A stretch of DNA of 64,000 bases, from positions 36,128,759-36,192,758 of the forward strand of contig CM037781.1 in assembly GCA_021229015.1 (NCBI GenBank), in the 5' to 3' direction. The notes beneath the pieces are model-generated. The model was not told the origin of the DNA and did not search any database. It saw only the letters and a list, made by a program, of their open reading frames with translations. A program made the translations under genes and the position numbers. Each line of letters opens with the position of its first letter. Positions within the stretch are counted from its first letter, which is position 1. Below are positions 10,501-24,472 of the stretch, one piece after another. Origin of the DNA: Solen grandis (taxonomy: Eukaryota > Mollusca > Bivalvia > Adapedonta > Solenidae).

Positions 10501-13500
10501 TCGGAAGAGATCTGACCGACAGAATCTTGCCAATTTCTCCCGTGTAAAACTTTAGAAAAACTAGAGCCACAATACCATTGTTGAATTGTTTGGCCAGATA
10601 CTGATAAAAGAAACAAATTTACATGAAATGAACACTTGTGCTGACTTGAAATCCATGGTTTTGAGAATTTTTTGTGACAAAAACGAAAACGCAACTACAT
10701 CAGTAATGTCACCGAGACGCTCGATAGAAACTGAGAGAGAATCCGCAGTTTAAACGTAGCTGATCATCGGTCGAGTCGGATGATTTGTTTTTAAAAAAAG
10801 AAAAGAAAAAAAAGGCTGCATAAGATAAAAATGAAATAACAAGCAAGGACCATTTATACCAAGTTTCATCAGATTTTGTCCAGCGGTTTCAGAGGAGATG
10901 TCTTTTAAAGCAAATTGTTGATTTGTAAGGGTACATGGGGATGGCCCCGACCCTGTGTACTCTATTACGGGGAAAATAAACGGGGTTTCTATATAGAACC
11001 TAAAAAAAAAAAAAAAAAAAATTGTTGACGACGGACGACGGGTGATCCCAATAGCTCACACTGAACACTTCGTGCTCTGGTGAGCTAAAAATCCGAAGTC
11101 CCAGCCGGGATTCGAACCCACAGCGTCGAGGGGCTGAGAGATTTGTAGTCCACGACTGTAACCGCTTGGCCACGGCGGCCCCTCCAATTTTAAAGGAGTT
11201 ACGACAATTAAAACGACATAATGTATGTTTTCAGTGGAAGAAGTTACCTACCTTCTTCTTATATATAAGGTCATAAGTTCATTGAATGTTTTTTTTTTCT
11301 TTTGTTTTTTGTTTGTTTTGTATTGTTTAATGGGCAGCAACGTACCGAGTACCTTTGGAACAATTTATACATACATCGTTGAGTGCATTCCGGAGCTCGC
11401 ACTTGCTGATCTTTTCATCTTTGTCTGCATTGTGTTTCGTTAACACCTGCAATAAAATAAAGGAATCATCCACATGAACAGTGGCCCATATCTCAACAAT
11501 AAAGCCGCCATTGGTACCCGGAACTTTGTTGTTAGGTCTAATTCAAATAATAAACAAGGGAACCAGAGTATAGCGTCTGTTTTATACAGTGGTTGACTTT
11601 AAGTTGGATTTCACTAACATCATTTTTTAAGTACGAGACATTCTGATAATGTATGTTTAAGATTTTTTTTAAAAAAAAAAAGTCATTTTTAAGAGACACC
11701 CATGAATTTGCATATAAGATTCAGATAGTGGGGGAAGTGTGTGTCCGTTATATGAATGTTGGTCTGTCTCAATTGATGTATCAAGAGAGAATTTCAATCA
11801 ATTTGAGTACAGATACCACACCCAGTCACTTGATCCTGACACCGGGCCGACAAGTCCTGGGGCCCGTTTCACTAAACTTCGCATGAACAAATTTGATCTT
11901 AGTTGTAAGTCTGTTGTTCTACAGAGTGTCTACTAATGTCTCATTTTCACAATAAAAGATGAAGAAAGATGGCCCAATTTATTGCATTATGCAAGCACAA
12001 CACTTTTTGCAAAGAAAAATATACAGGAAAAATACTATTTTACATCTGTGAATTTACGCGTACGAAGATATTTTTTCGTACGCGGTTTAGTGAAACGGGC
12101 CCCTGAAACGTAAGTCATATGCTGAATGCCAACCATTCAAAAATAGTTCTAACCCCGCATTTTAAATGGAAGAGACATATTGTTGTGAGACTGGAGAGGT
12201 CAAGGTCACACCATGAGGTCAAAATTCACATAGGCGGTATATTTGTCCGCTCTTTGTCTCCAGGGACCAAGGGCAGAATTAAATAAATCCTTCAAGAAAT
12301 GTCAACAAAAGAATAAAGTTGTAGACCAAACTTTTAATAAAAAATGTGACATCAATGTCAAGGACTCTCTGAAAGGTCACACGATCACAACACGTGCGAG
12401 GGCGCTGTGGTTCTGTGATTAAGAATATGACTGCAGAGCTGAAGGACGTGGGTTCGACCCCTTCCTTTCTTTACGGGCGGGGTTCATGGTTTCTCCAGGC
12501 GCAAAGGACTGGTCAAACTTCAAACCTGAACTTGTTTTTCAATTGACGAAAAAAATTTACAAAATTTAAGCTAAAGTAACACTGACGCTCTTACTTATAT
12601 ATCGATATGAGGCGTGGGAAGGAAGTGCATTATTTTTCATGTTGTTTGGAGTCCAGTTTCTTGAAAAGGTACCTGGTGCGTTGGAATGGAAGAAATCTGT
12701 TTTCATGAAAACCAAACAAAATTTGAATATACTGGCGATGGACTGACCTTCAAGAAAGCACTAACGGCGTGAAGGTTGCGGATGTGTTCCAGCTTCACTT
12801 TCTCCTGCATCTTCTTCTTACGGATCTTCTCTCTGCAACATAACAAAACAAGAGTTGTTGCTGTGGTGTTTATGGTAAAGTCCCTGAAGTGGTTCCGCTT
12901 CGTCTTGGACCACTTAACCTCTACCAAGATAACAAAGATACCCTAATGAAACATTAGGAAACCTTCGTTATCTCCGTGAAAGGCCATGTGGTCCGAAATG
13001 TAGCGGAACCATTACAGGGACTTTATTTTAACTGTGGCCATGAAAGTTTTGAAGCCATGCAGCGACATCCTGTTTATAACGATACGTGTTAGCTTAAACT
13101 TTTTTCCCTTAAACCGTCCATGGTGGTTGGGGAGTCGTGAGTTCGATACCCGACCATGACATACCAAAGTCGTTAACACTAGTACAGGTATAGCTCCCTT
13201 GCTTGGCTCACAACATATAAACATATAAACAGGGTAATTCCAGGGCTTGTTGGTCCGGTAGCAAGTCAGTGTGATATTATGTGATATCATGCCACATGTA
13301 TACAGTGTGATTCTGCAGTGTGACAACACTTTATATGTCTCAAATATTGAAACATTGTTCGACTTGTGAATTTTTCTGTAATATCATTCTCTTGTTAAGC
13401 TATATAGAGTCAATCAGTATATCATTTGGTATTTTGTAAGTTTACAACATTTTTTTCCTAGCCCATTATCAAGGGAAAGTACACCCTGCACTTTTGGGAA

Positions 13501-16500
13501 AAATAAGTATGAGTTATCTCCCTGAAATCTCGGAATTAGATTGTATCCGATCCTTAATATTTGAAAAGTAATAAATAAATAGTAAATGAATAATAAAAGT
13601 CGTCTAAATGAACATAATACACACAATGTTTGATAATAAGATTGATTGTTCTTTTCAGTTTTTGAAAATATTTAATGAATATAGTAACATCAAGCTAATT
13701 CCAAGCGAAAGAACGGAGGCGCCCGGTTAAATCCACCGACAAACCCGCAAGCAGCCGGAAGGCTTCCTCACTTGAAAATATCGAAAGACCCTACCAGGAT
13801 TCGAACCCACAGCGGTAAGGGGCTGGGCAATACAAATGTATTATGTTAGCGACTTAACCCGTTCAGCCACGGAGTCTTTTTGATTATTAGAATTCAATAC
13901 ATGCTAAGTTTTACAAGTTTATCATTAAGATCAGTTACTGTACCTATATAATTGAGGTAATGCTCCGTATTTCGATACCTTGGAAAAAGCACTTTGATCT
14001 CTCTAATTATATGACACTTTATATGAAAAGTTTAATTAGATTGGTTTAAATTTACTTACTCTTCTTCTACTTTTTGTTTGTTTTGTTTTTGTTTTGGTGT
14101 GTGTGTTACTACATCGCGCTAAGAAATATAATCAAAGTACATGTATTAAGCAAACACCAATTATATAAAATAGTTACGGTATTAGCACCCTAACTGCCAT
14201 ATTCAATATCTTGCAAATTTGAAAGTAATATTTCTATGAACTTTGACGCTTTGAAGACATTAAAAAATGAAAATATTTCACTAAGAGCTTTTCTTTAACT
14301 TTTACCTAATTTGGGGGAGATAATCTGTATTTAGGTTTACAATGAAGCCTATGGGAAATATACACTTTCTGTGAATATGAAAAACTGAATTTGATTTATG
14401 AGAAAAACTCATGGTAGAAAGATGCATTATGATTCTGTTTCAAATTTCATTGAAAAAAATGACCTTATCAGTTTTAGTTTTCTGGGGAGGTAACTCATGA
14501 CAACAAAATAACAAATGGGAGGTAATAAAAGACCTTCTGTCACATGTCTTAACATGTCAATTTTTGTCAAAATTTTTATTGTTTGACATTTTAAAAACTT
14601 ATATTGTGAAGTTATATGCATGGCTTTGATGAAATTGATGGCTGTTACGGTTCTAAGACCTTAATGAAAAAAAAAAAAACAAACAAAAAAAAAACATACT
14701 TTGCAAGTTTTGTCTCCGGGAACGGAGGTAACTCGGCTCCGACTCTTTGTTGAAGTATATCTCGCAATATGTCCCGTTCGTTATCTGCATACTGAAACAA
14801 AAGAAACGGGCATATATAAGATATTCTTAATGTGAACATGTGAACATGAAATTCATTATTTAACCATAAAGCGACTCTTAAACAACCATGAATATCAGTA
14901 ACGCTGCAAATACACAATTACGAATTTATAGTTCTGCAAGCTAACTGCATGAATCCAAATCTACAGTGAGCTACGTAAATGCAATACTCGTTTATTTTGT
15001 GTCATATTTTCTTACTTACTCGTATACGAGGTTATGAGATTGAAAAAAAAAATGACTAGATAAAGAATTACGTACAATATACGTATAATAGAGCTCACAG
15101 ATTGCTTGCTTGTTTGTGTAACGCCCACCGTATCATAAATATGATAAGCATCGTTCCCTATCGGGGCTTTGAAATGCATTTGTTTTTGTCGACCCATACG
15201 TGATTCACACATGCTGTTGACAGGGGTTGCTTGTAACGCTGTTCCCTTTTTTTTTATTTGTATATTCTATCGACTGTTTATCAGACGTATAGAGACTCAG
15301 TGATACCTAGGTTCAATATAATGTATAATTAATCCAATCATGTCCGATGATCATGTGGCCGTTTCGTACAGCAGACAGTTTGGCCAGGTCGCTTCATGGA
15401 GGTCAAATGTATTTGACAAATGTATTTCTTAATATTGTTTGGCAAGATTGACCTGAGATTGGTTAATTTCCGGGATGTTCTTCGTCAGTTTCCGTGAATT
15501 ATTACGATTTTATAGTACTATATAATAATAGTTTCATACTTTGAATAAGTCCTGATGGCATAGTGGTTAATTCGGCGGATTTGTATTTACAAAGTGGCAG
15601 GTTCGAATCCATGATGCTGACAATTTTTATTGTTCATTGATTCTTTTGACTTGTCATTTTTTCTTTTCATTACTTTCTGTGTGAAAGGATCTCGAATTGC
15701 TGGTGTCTTTTTTATTCATTGTCTTCTTATTTTAACTATGTATACAGTCGAGTATTGAGTATAAAACATGATGCTCAAATCATTAAAAATATGCAAAATA
15801 TTTATGTTCTGAGCAAGATTCGAACCCATATTCTTCAGCTCCGAAGTCATTGATGCTAGCAAAGCTATGATACGTATGTGTTTCTACGTAATACATCGCG
15901 TGTTATACCTTACTTCAAAGTCCGTTTGTTTGACTTCGGAAACCGACAATTGCCGAAGAAAGATCAATGAATATTTATATTCTGAGGTTAATATTGCCAG
16001 ACAATTGAATTCTGCTCTCATACTTTCCCGAATTCCTTATGAGTACCTTGCAAGTAGATCTTGCCACTTAATCGTAATAGTCAGGGTGATGTTGAAAGAC
16101 ATTCGTCAATATTTCGCTTCCATTCGTTTATTGTTGAGTATGTTAGCAAAGTGTTCCTAAAATTATGTGTTGTCGATTACAATATTTTCATAATCGAAAT
16201 AATATTCATGATTGTGAGAGAGAGGCATAAACTTATACAGGTGACCGCTTATACAGGTAGGCTGCTTTGAGTTATATACATGTTCAGGCATACCAAAATC
16301 GGTCGCATTACCCTGATCGGGACGACCAGCAAGCAAGCACAAAGCAACTAGGCTCGAATTCCACCAATCGTTCGGTGCGCCAAGTAATACTTAAATACTG
16401 GGGCGAGGAAGTTTGTTTATCAAATAAAAAAAAATATCCAAATAAGCCATTTGGTAACAAATGTTGTCAGTTATAATGAAAATAATTTATATCAACTTAG

Positions 16501-17487
16501 TCATGGACTTTAACAGTTCGCAAAACAGGAATGGTGGACCGCGTTTCTATCTTATTTAAGAACAAAGGTATTCCGTTGCGCTAAGTATTGGCCAGAACAT
16601 TTTATCAATTCAACAATGTTTTTTCATTGAAGTGACAGACTCGCAGTGTCTCGGCCAAGCCGGACAAAAGCCATACCATTTATGTTGTCTGGTATTTCGC
16701 CGTCTTCTTACAAAAAATACCAGACATAAATAAAATAAATAACACTATTTATCGTGTGAGTTTGTTCTCCCGCTTCCTCGTCATTATCTTACAAATTCGC
16801 CAGTATTGTTTTTGTTTGTGGATGAAATTACAAGATATTGCGCCTGTCGTAGACTCAATTGATGAATTATTGTTATCGTCTGATATATAAGTGATTAATC
16901 ATTGTTAGTCATATATATGTGATAAATTTTCGGTTTACAATTGAATTTGATATATGTATAAACAGTCAATTATTTGTTTTACGGGACGAGAAAAGAAGAA
17001 AAAATCAATCAAGTCTTTTGTTGCTCATAATTGCTTATCTTCTTAAACGCTACAGCGCTACAAAACAGGATTAAAATCATCATTTATATGCTGTGGAGCC
17101 ATATTTCCGTGTACATGTATGTCTTAATTTTGCTAACAAAAAAACAAAACAAAACATTAACAACAACAAAAAAAACACACCCACACAAAAAAAAAAAAAA
17201 AAAAAAAGAGCAAAAATGAACAAAGAAATTATAGACATTTTTGGATGCCATAAATGTGAATATCTAACGATTTATTATACATTTCATTCCCCTGAGTATA
17301 TGGGGTCTTATAATACGTGCTAAGAAACTCAAATCTACTACCCCTGAGACTAATTAATTCTAAGGTTTTTCTTTATTATAGAAGTGTTTAGAGCATTGTA
17401 ACACTGACTTTCCATTCTTGTGGAGAAAGTCTATTCATCCGGATGTTAAGACTACGTACATTATTAAAATATCATAACATACAATAC

Positions 17488-17526
<39 letters not shown>

Positions 17527-20500
17527 ATATCACCTTTCCTCTGACTTACCAGTAGAAAACCCAGGGTTTTCTCGTTGTACACGCCGAATCTTTCTTTCTT
17601 CTCAAACAATTTCGGGAAGTCCTCAAGCGGCTGAAGGCGATTCAGGAAACTGTCTTGCTTCTTCATCGACAGCCACCAACCTGAAATGATATTCGTTCCT
17701 CAACTTATCAATAAAAAAAAAGAAAAGAAAATCAGTTCACATACCAATTAAATCGCTATTGGACAATGCATGTTTTGACTGTGTTCATTTTCCATCATCA
17801 AATCCACCTACCCACCCATTCTCCTATCAAACCATTCATTAATCCATCCAATTTACAATACAAGACCTAGAGTGCTCAATCGTCTATACCTGTTGTATAC
17901 ATGCTAAATTTTAAATGACGCTAATACTCGTAAAATGACGCTAATACTCGTATAAACTGACGCTAATACTCGTATAAACTGACGCTAATACTCGTATAAA
18001 TTGACGCTAAATACTCGTATAAATGACGCTAATACTCGTATAAATTGACGCTAAATACTCGTATAAATGACGCTAATACTCGTATAAACTGACGCTAAAT
18101 ACTCGTATAAACTGACGCTAAATACTCGTATAAATTGACGCTAAATACTCGTATAAACTGACGCTAAATACTCGTATAAACTGACGCTAGAGAATTAACG
18201 ATTCAGTGGTCAAGGGGTCTTAAAAATGACGATAGATAAATTAATGTTTCGAGTTTTTTTTTAAGGTACACTGGTTTCAGACATGTTTAGCAAATCAGCT
18301 TGAAAAATTAGAAAGTATTGAAACCCGCTACATACGTTGATTGCGGTTGCTTGCATTGTATAGACCATTCCACGGGAAGATCGGCAATACTCGGTATAAT
18401 TCGCTGATTTAATTGACCAATCAGTGTCTTGGGAAAAATCTCAAATGTATGTTTCTTTCCCATTGAATAAAGTGTGAAATTATACGCCAGCATAAATTGT
18501 TTCATTCATCAGAGTTTCCTTCATTATCACTTTTTGTTGTTGTTATCTATATCTACTCCGTTTTATTTTTTTTTAATTCTTTCTAAACAGTACTTGATAT
18601 TATCTATTTAGCTCAACAACATTTATGTGTAAATAAATGCATTATAACATCTTTAACATGAGAGAAGGTTTAATTTAGCCCCGGCTTCCAACCCATCCCA
18701 AAGCTGCTTTGTCAAATTGTAAACTTGCTATGTACTTGATTGAATTAATATGTTTAAACCAAATTATAAACCAGCATGTAGATAAGGTGTTCGGGAAGTG
18801 CTCGTTGATTAACGTAGGTTTACTCTCTAAAATGAGTGAAATGGTCTATACACACATTGAAATTATGCGTGAAATTCATACATAATATATATGTATCATT
18901 TTATTTGGTAGAGATACCGCATTGCCGATATCACTCACCTATAGCCCCGAGTATTATTCTTATAGCAGACGTCGCGTCTAGAACCCGAATCAACAAATAT
19001 ATAAGGGAATTCAACGAGATAAAATGTCAACGAAAATTGATGACAACGACAAAAGGGATCTCCAATTATACATCACCTCTGTCTCGTCTCACATACAGTC
19101 TGCGTTTCGTTTTGTTTCCTCCTCCCGAAGGCGGGAAATTTGTGATACATCATGGCATATTGCACGGGCCCTTCCGATTTTCTAATTATTTTCTCGTCAA
19201 GTATAAGACAGAAATCGGGCGAAGATAAATCTAAAAGTCGACTCGAAGACACCAGCCGTTGCTTTATTATTTTTGTGAATACAGACTTCAGACGATTCCG
19301 GAATTTACATTCTCTGACATGATTTTTTGTGAGATAGCCGTGCAATATATACATGTACATTAAAATTGGGTGGGTAATATTTCGCGAACATTTTATGTGT
19401 GTTTATACGCGTTTGTGTGACGTATTTCAACATTTATGAAAAAAACAACAACAACAAAAAAAACCCCAAAACCCCCCCAAAAAACTAGTTTTTGTTTTTA
19501 ACTCATAATCCTATGTACACAATGTATCTATAAAGTCAATAGAGCTCTTGAAACATTTCGCGAAATAGTGCTATCGTATAAGTTTTTATAATCACGTGGC
19601 CTAAATACAAATTCAAATAATGACAAAAAAAAAAGGTATTTTTTTGTAAAAGTATTAATACGTGTTTTATGGGAATTCAATGTACTACTTTGCAAAATAT
19701 GCTCAAATAAGCTCCAACAAATAGTATGTACACGCGTTAAACGTTAAGTTGTTAGTTATTTCACAAAACAATATTAAATGATCAGGATGTGATAAATGAG
19801 TGATCCAAGCATTATAAACAAGTAATTTAAATTCATAGTTCATAATTAAAAACGCGGAAACGATCAGAACATTAAAAAAAAAATCCTGTTTCATTAATAT
19901 TTGATAATAACTGGAATCAATTATGATATCAATTATGAACTTAAATGCAATGGTAGCGGATAGTGACTCTCAAATCTTCAAACATTTGAAAAATATACCG
20001 CGTGGGAAAATGTCTAAACGAAAGTAAAGTGCTAAAAACACATTTGAAATTGAATGTGGAGAACTAAGTTAATTTGTTGTTAATGAAATAAAATCACTTG
20101 ATAAATGTTTTAAAGTTTTTTTCCTAAATTTCCTATTTGTCGCATAAAACATAAAACTGAGCTGGTTTCCTCAAAGTGGGCAGATTAGCTACGGGGCGTG
20201 TCATACCGGAAGAGTATATGAAATGAAAACGAGGCTCACCATCATAACAGCTGATTGGATAGTTACAGAGCACCCCTCCGTCCACGTACGTATTCTCCTG
20301 TCCGTGATGCTCAAATTTGCTAGCCTGAAACAGCCCTGAAATGATTAAAAAAGTGAAATCAGAATGGCGTGTTTAAAAAACATGTCTAAAAACAAATAAT
20401 ATAACTGATGATAACGTGGTGCTTGTTCGGCTGTTCGACCGACATTATTGACTTGACTTGACTATTTGAGTTTACCGTCGCTTCGACAGTATTTCAGTCA

Positions 20501-23500
20501 TATAGCGACTTCCACTTAATTACAGGTGGAGGAAGACCCAAAATGCACGGAGGCATCCAGGTAGAACCACCGACCTACCGCAAGCCAGCTGGAGGGAATC
20601 CTCACATGAAAATCCGAATGACCCTGTCGGGATTCGAACCCACGCGGTGAGGGGCTGAGTGAGTCTTAAAGTCAGATTGACATTATTAAAATTTTGATCA
20701 ATTTGGGATTTTTTCAACGCAAGGGGCCTCCCAGTGCGGTATCAAACCGCAGTTGTGTGGCATGATATCCAATCAAGTCCAGTTGTCCTGACACTAGGCC
20801 ATCCCTTGTTCGATGGGTCAGTTTAGGCGAATTTGGTATGTTGCAGCTGGGGATCTAATCTTCGACCTCCAACTAATTAGTCTGTGTGGTGGCAACGAGA
20901 AGGCAGAAAAAATCTATCCATTTTAGAGATCTTCATAAAAATGACCTAGGGCTGTGTGTACATGTGTATTTCGGTATGTTATAGCAATCTATACATCAAT
21001 AGTTGTTGTAAAGTCTAGGGATCCACGCGTATAACAAGTAGTGCGTCAGGCGCAAATGATAATAAAACGCAATTTTATTACGCAAAGATGTTTTCTCCGG
21101 AATGTGCAGATACTAACTACTAGACACTGTGTCGTTAGTTGATGAGACAGTAATTTGGTATTCTGTATTCCCTGCCTGAGCTCTGGTTCTCAATAAACTA
21201 AGTTTTGCGATGAATTAAAAAGGCGTAAACTCCTGCCTTAAACAGTAATTCCAAGTGTTATATGTTGCTGCACATGCTGAAATTACAGACTTTGAAGCCT
21301 TATTAAGCAGAGGAGTCAAGTATAATTTATTGTACGACCTTTAACCAACATCTGCATGATTTTTTCTTTCAGAGTCCGAATGTGTTTCGGGTTGAAATAT
21401 TTTATTACTCTGTCAGGCGCAAAGTACTTCTCCAACACAGAAACCACCGATCTATTTCAAAAGCACAACCCTGCAAATGACACAGAGAGATTAGCTAAAA
21501 TGTGGTCTTTGTTTTTAGATTATTGTCACTATGACAACACTTCAGTCACCTGGCGATGTCCATTTTATTACGACCTGGTATCTAGGATATTGCAAGGGTA
21601 CCCGTGACCTCGACCTCGTGTCAAATCTCAAGTGAGGTAGGTAGGCAGATTCACTCTTATAATGATGGTGACAACTCAAATAATCTTTGATTTTAGTTTC
21701 TCTTAAAAGCTGAAATTAACGTGGATTCAAATGTGTTTTTTATCAATGAATGAAAAGCTGAGACCAGGAAGCTATGGACAATAAAAAAAATCTTAAAAGA
21801 TATAAAGACACTGCCTGCTGCTATTTCTATTTTATTTTGGTTGTTGTTTGATAATGATATGATGATGATGATGATGATGATGATGATGTGAGTGATGATG
21901 AATATTGTGGTGGTGATGAAACAACGACGACGACGATGATGATGACAATGACGGTAAACCAGGTTGAACAAATGAAAATATGACAGAAAATACAGATAAC
22001 TGTGCAAGTACTATCTGTACCTGCTTAGTGTTGCATAATCAGATAAGGACGGTACCTACCTCGGTGGTGTACGTTCGGACATGAATGATAATGATAATTG
22101 GTTATCCATACGTAATATACATTATTCGCATATTCCACGATTGTTATCTTCTAACGTAAATAAGTTCAGATAATAAAACTAGCAACTGTGTTTATTTAAT
22201 TTTCAAATAAAAAATAAACAAAATGCGAAAACTTTAATAAAAACAAGACACGTCTCATTCAATGTATGTAATTCTCAATTAATTGACATATTTGTCGTGT
22301 ATTGTTTTATTATTTTAGTTCTGCATGCCGTCTTTGTATTTAAGTATATGTATTTTCATGTTTATATTACAATGGGTGGTCTGTATGTTAAAGTATGGTG
22401 GCATATTTCTGCCAATCACTTACCCACAATATGCCACCATATTAAAGTCTACCACATGCACCGTCAGTACGAATATAGATCTACTTCGTCACGGTGAAAG
22501 ACACGTTACAAGTTCTTTCTTAATTCATAATTGAACCAGAAAACGCAGGTGTGCGAACAGGTGTAAATACGATTTCGTCATGTATACAAATCTCCAGAGT
22601 GCCATTCACAAGAAATTGTGAAGCATAGCTTCAGCCTGGCAATTATTATTCCAAGATGTTTTTATTTACTTTGTAAAATGATTTATCATGCCTGTGATGT
22701 GCCCGCAGATTGGACCAAGTTTGGTGAAATAATACATTTATCCCATCGACAGTATTTCAGTCTTTTGGAGGCTATGTCTACTCGAGACAGATACAGTGCT
22801 GCCATTGTCAGTTCTGTCAGTACGAATATATGTCTAATTCGTCACTGTGAAAGACAATGGGGCCTCCGTGGCCGAGAGGGTAAAGTCGCTGACTTTAACA
22901 CTCATTCAGTCCCTCACCGCGTGGGTTCGAATCCCGGCAGGGTCATTCGGATTTTCATGTGAGGAAGCCTTCCAGCTGGCTTGCTGTAGGTCGGTGCCTC
23001 CATGCATTCGGGATCTTCCTCCACCTGTAATTAGCTGGACGTCGCTATATGACTGAAATACTATCGAAGCGACGATAAACTCAAATAGTCAAATAGTCAG
23101 TGCTGCCATAGTGCAGTATAACGCCGTTGACGTGTGGCATTATACCACACCCAGGCACATTATCCTGACACCTGAAACTACCCTGTATGGACAGAGAGCT
23201 ATTTTTTTGCCATTTTAACAACTTTTGTATGAACACCACCTCTCTCCCCCCTTCCACCCCCCAAAAGGCAAACCCTCTAACCCCTCGGCCCCGGCGTCAA
23301 GCCAGGGAGTATACCAGTACAATTCTTTGGTATGTCGCGGCCGGGCATCGAATGTACGACTTCCCGACGCTGACGCTCTAACCACTCGGTCACCAGAACC
23401 GGTGAGTCGTTTACTGTCAAAGCTGTTATTTATGAAAGTTGAAAATAGTTTTGTATCCACTGTCTTTAATTCTGAAAATAACTAAATTTTGCCTTATAAT

Positions 23501-24436
23501 CAAACACGCTGACAGAAAGTAGGTAAAACGTCAGAAATAATACGTTGTCTGTGAAATATTTTGCCAAACCGTGGGACTCTACAGCTGTTTCCATCGCTGT
23601 TAACATCCTGTAATTGGAGTAACCCAAACGAGTCTCATCATTTACAGAGAAAACTACCATGGCGCTTTTCCCACAAGTTGTCTATTTGCATGTTTATATA
23701 GTGAATATATTTTGTAATATAAGGTAGATACATTTCAAATGAGAGAAGTTCTTAAGAAAATATATGAATGCATCGTGTGAAATTTCTGTTACTAATTTAA
23801 CACAACTTCGTGCAAATTGTATAAAATGCTAGTATAATGACTTGCAAATTTTTGTCGTTTATGAAATTTGGATTGTTTGTTTAGCATTTTACGTCCTATT
23901 ACCATCGATTCTCATTTGCTAATTCTAATTGTAACACATGCATTGTCATCACATTCTCTTATATCATGGCATAATATCACGCTCTAACATGACCCCCTCC
24001 CCCCAACCGTGCGCTGCGTCAAGCAGGCCATACCCATATGCTCTGAGCACCACACTATGACATTTTCGTTAGATCTAATTTTATCTATCTTATTATTTAT
24101 TATTTTTTCAATTTGTTTTATTCCCTTTTTTCCTTTAGTATTTTTTATGTTTTACTGTCCCCGGTGGCCGAGATGTTACAGCGTCCACCTCGGGAGCAGG
24201 AAATCGTGGGTTCAATCCCCGGCCGCGACATACCAAAGCCGAAAAGAATGGTTCTAGAATAGATCTCTTGCGTGGCGCTCTGCATATGCCACATGTCTAC
24301 GGCGTGATACTGCAGTGTGGCTACACTATATCTGTCTCAAGTAGACATCGTCTCCAAATGACTGATAACCTATCGGTGGGATGTTAAACCAAACAACAAA
24401 CAAACGTTTATCTTATATATTCTTTTTTTTTCATTT

Positions 24437-24472
<36 letters not shown>

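Noticed and set aside
11353..11374. Longer version of EF-hand exon 10 using a gtactc donor
   Set aside because: It would leave phase 1 and break the frame with exon 11; the gtatgt donor at 11,374 restores phase 0.
15549..15625. Functional tRNA gene
   Set aside because: Boxes fit but stem halves do not pair; treated as pseudo-tRNA or SINE head.
18836..19228. 130-codon plus-strand open frame
   Set aside because: No splice signals or recognisable domain; low-quality amino-acid composition.
21356..21607. Plus-strand coding exon after tttctttcag
   Set aside because: Protein pattern not recognised, no usable donor or partner exon; inside a patatin intron.
22856..22945. Ser or Leu tRNA gene
   Set aside because: The same head recurs five times in the window with a shared SINE tail, so it is family-B SINE.
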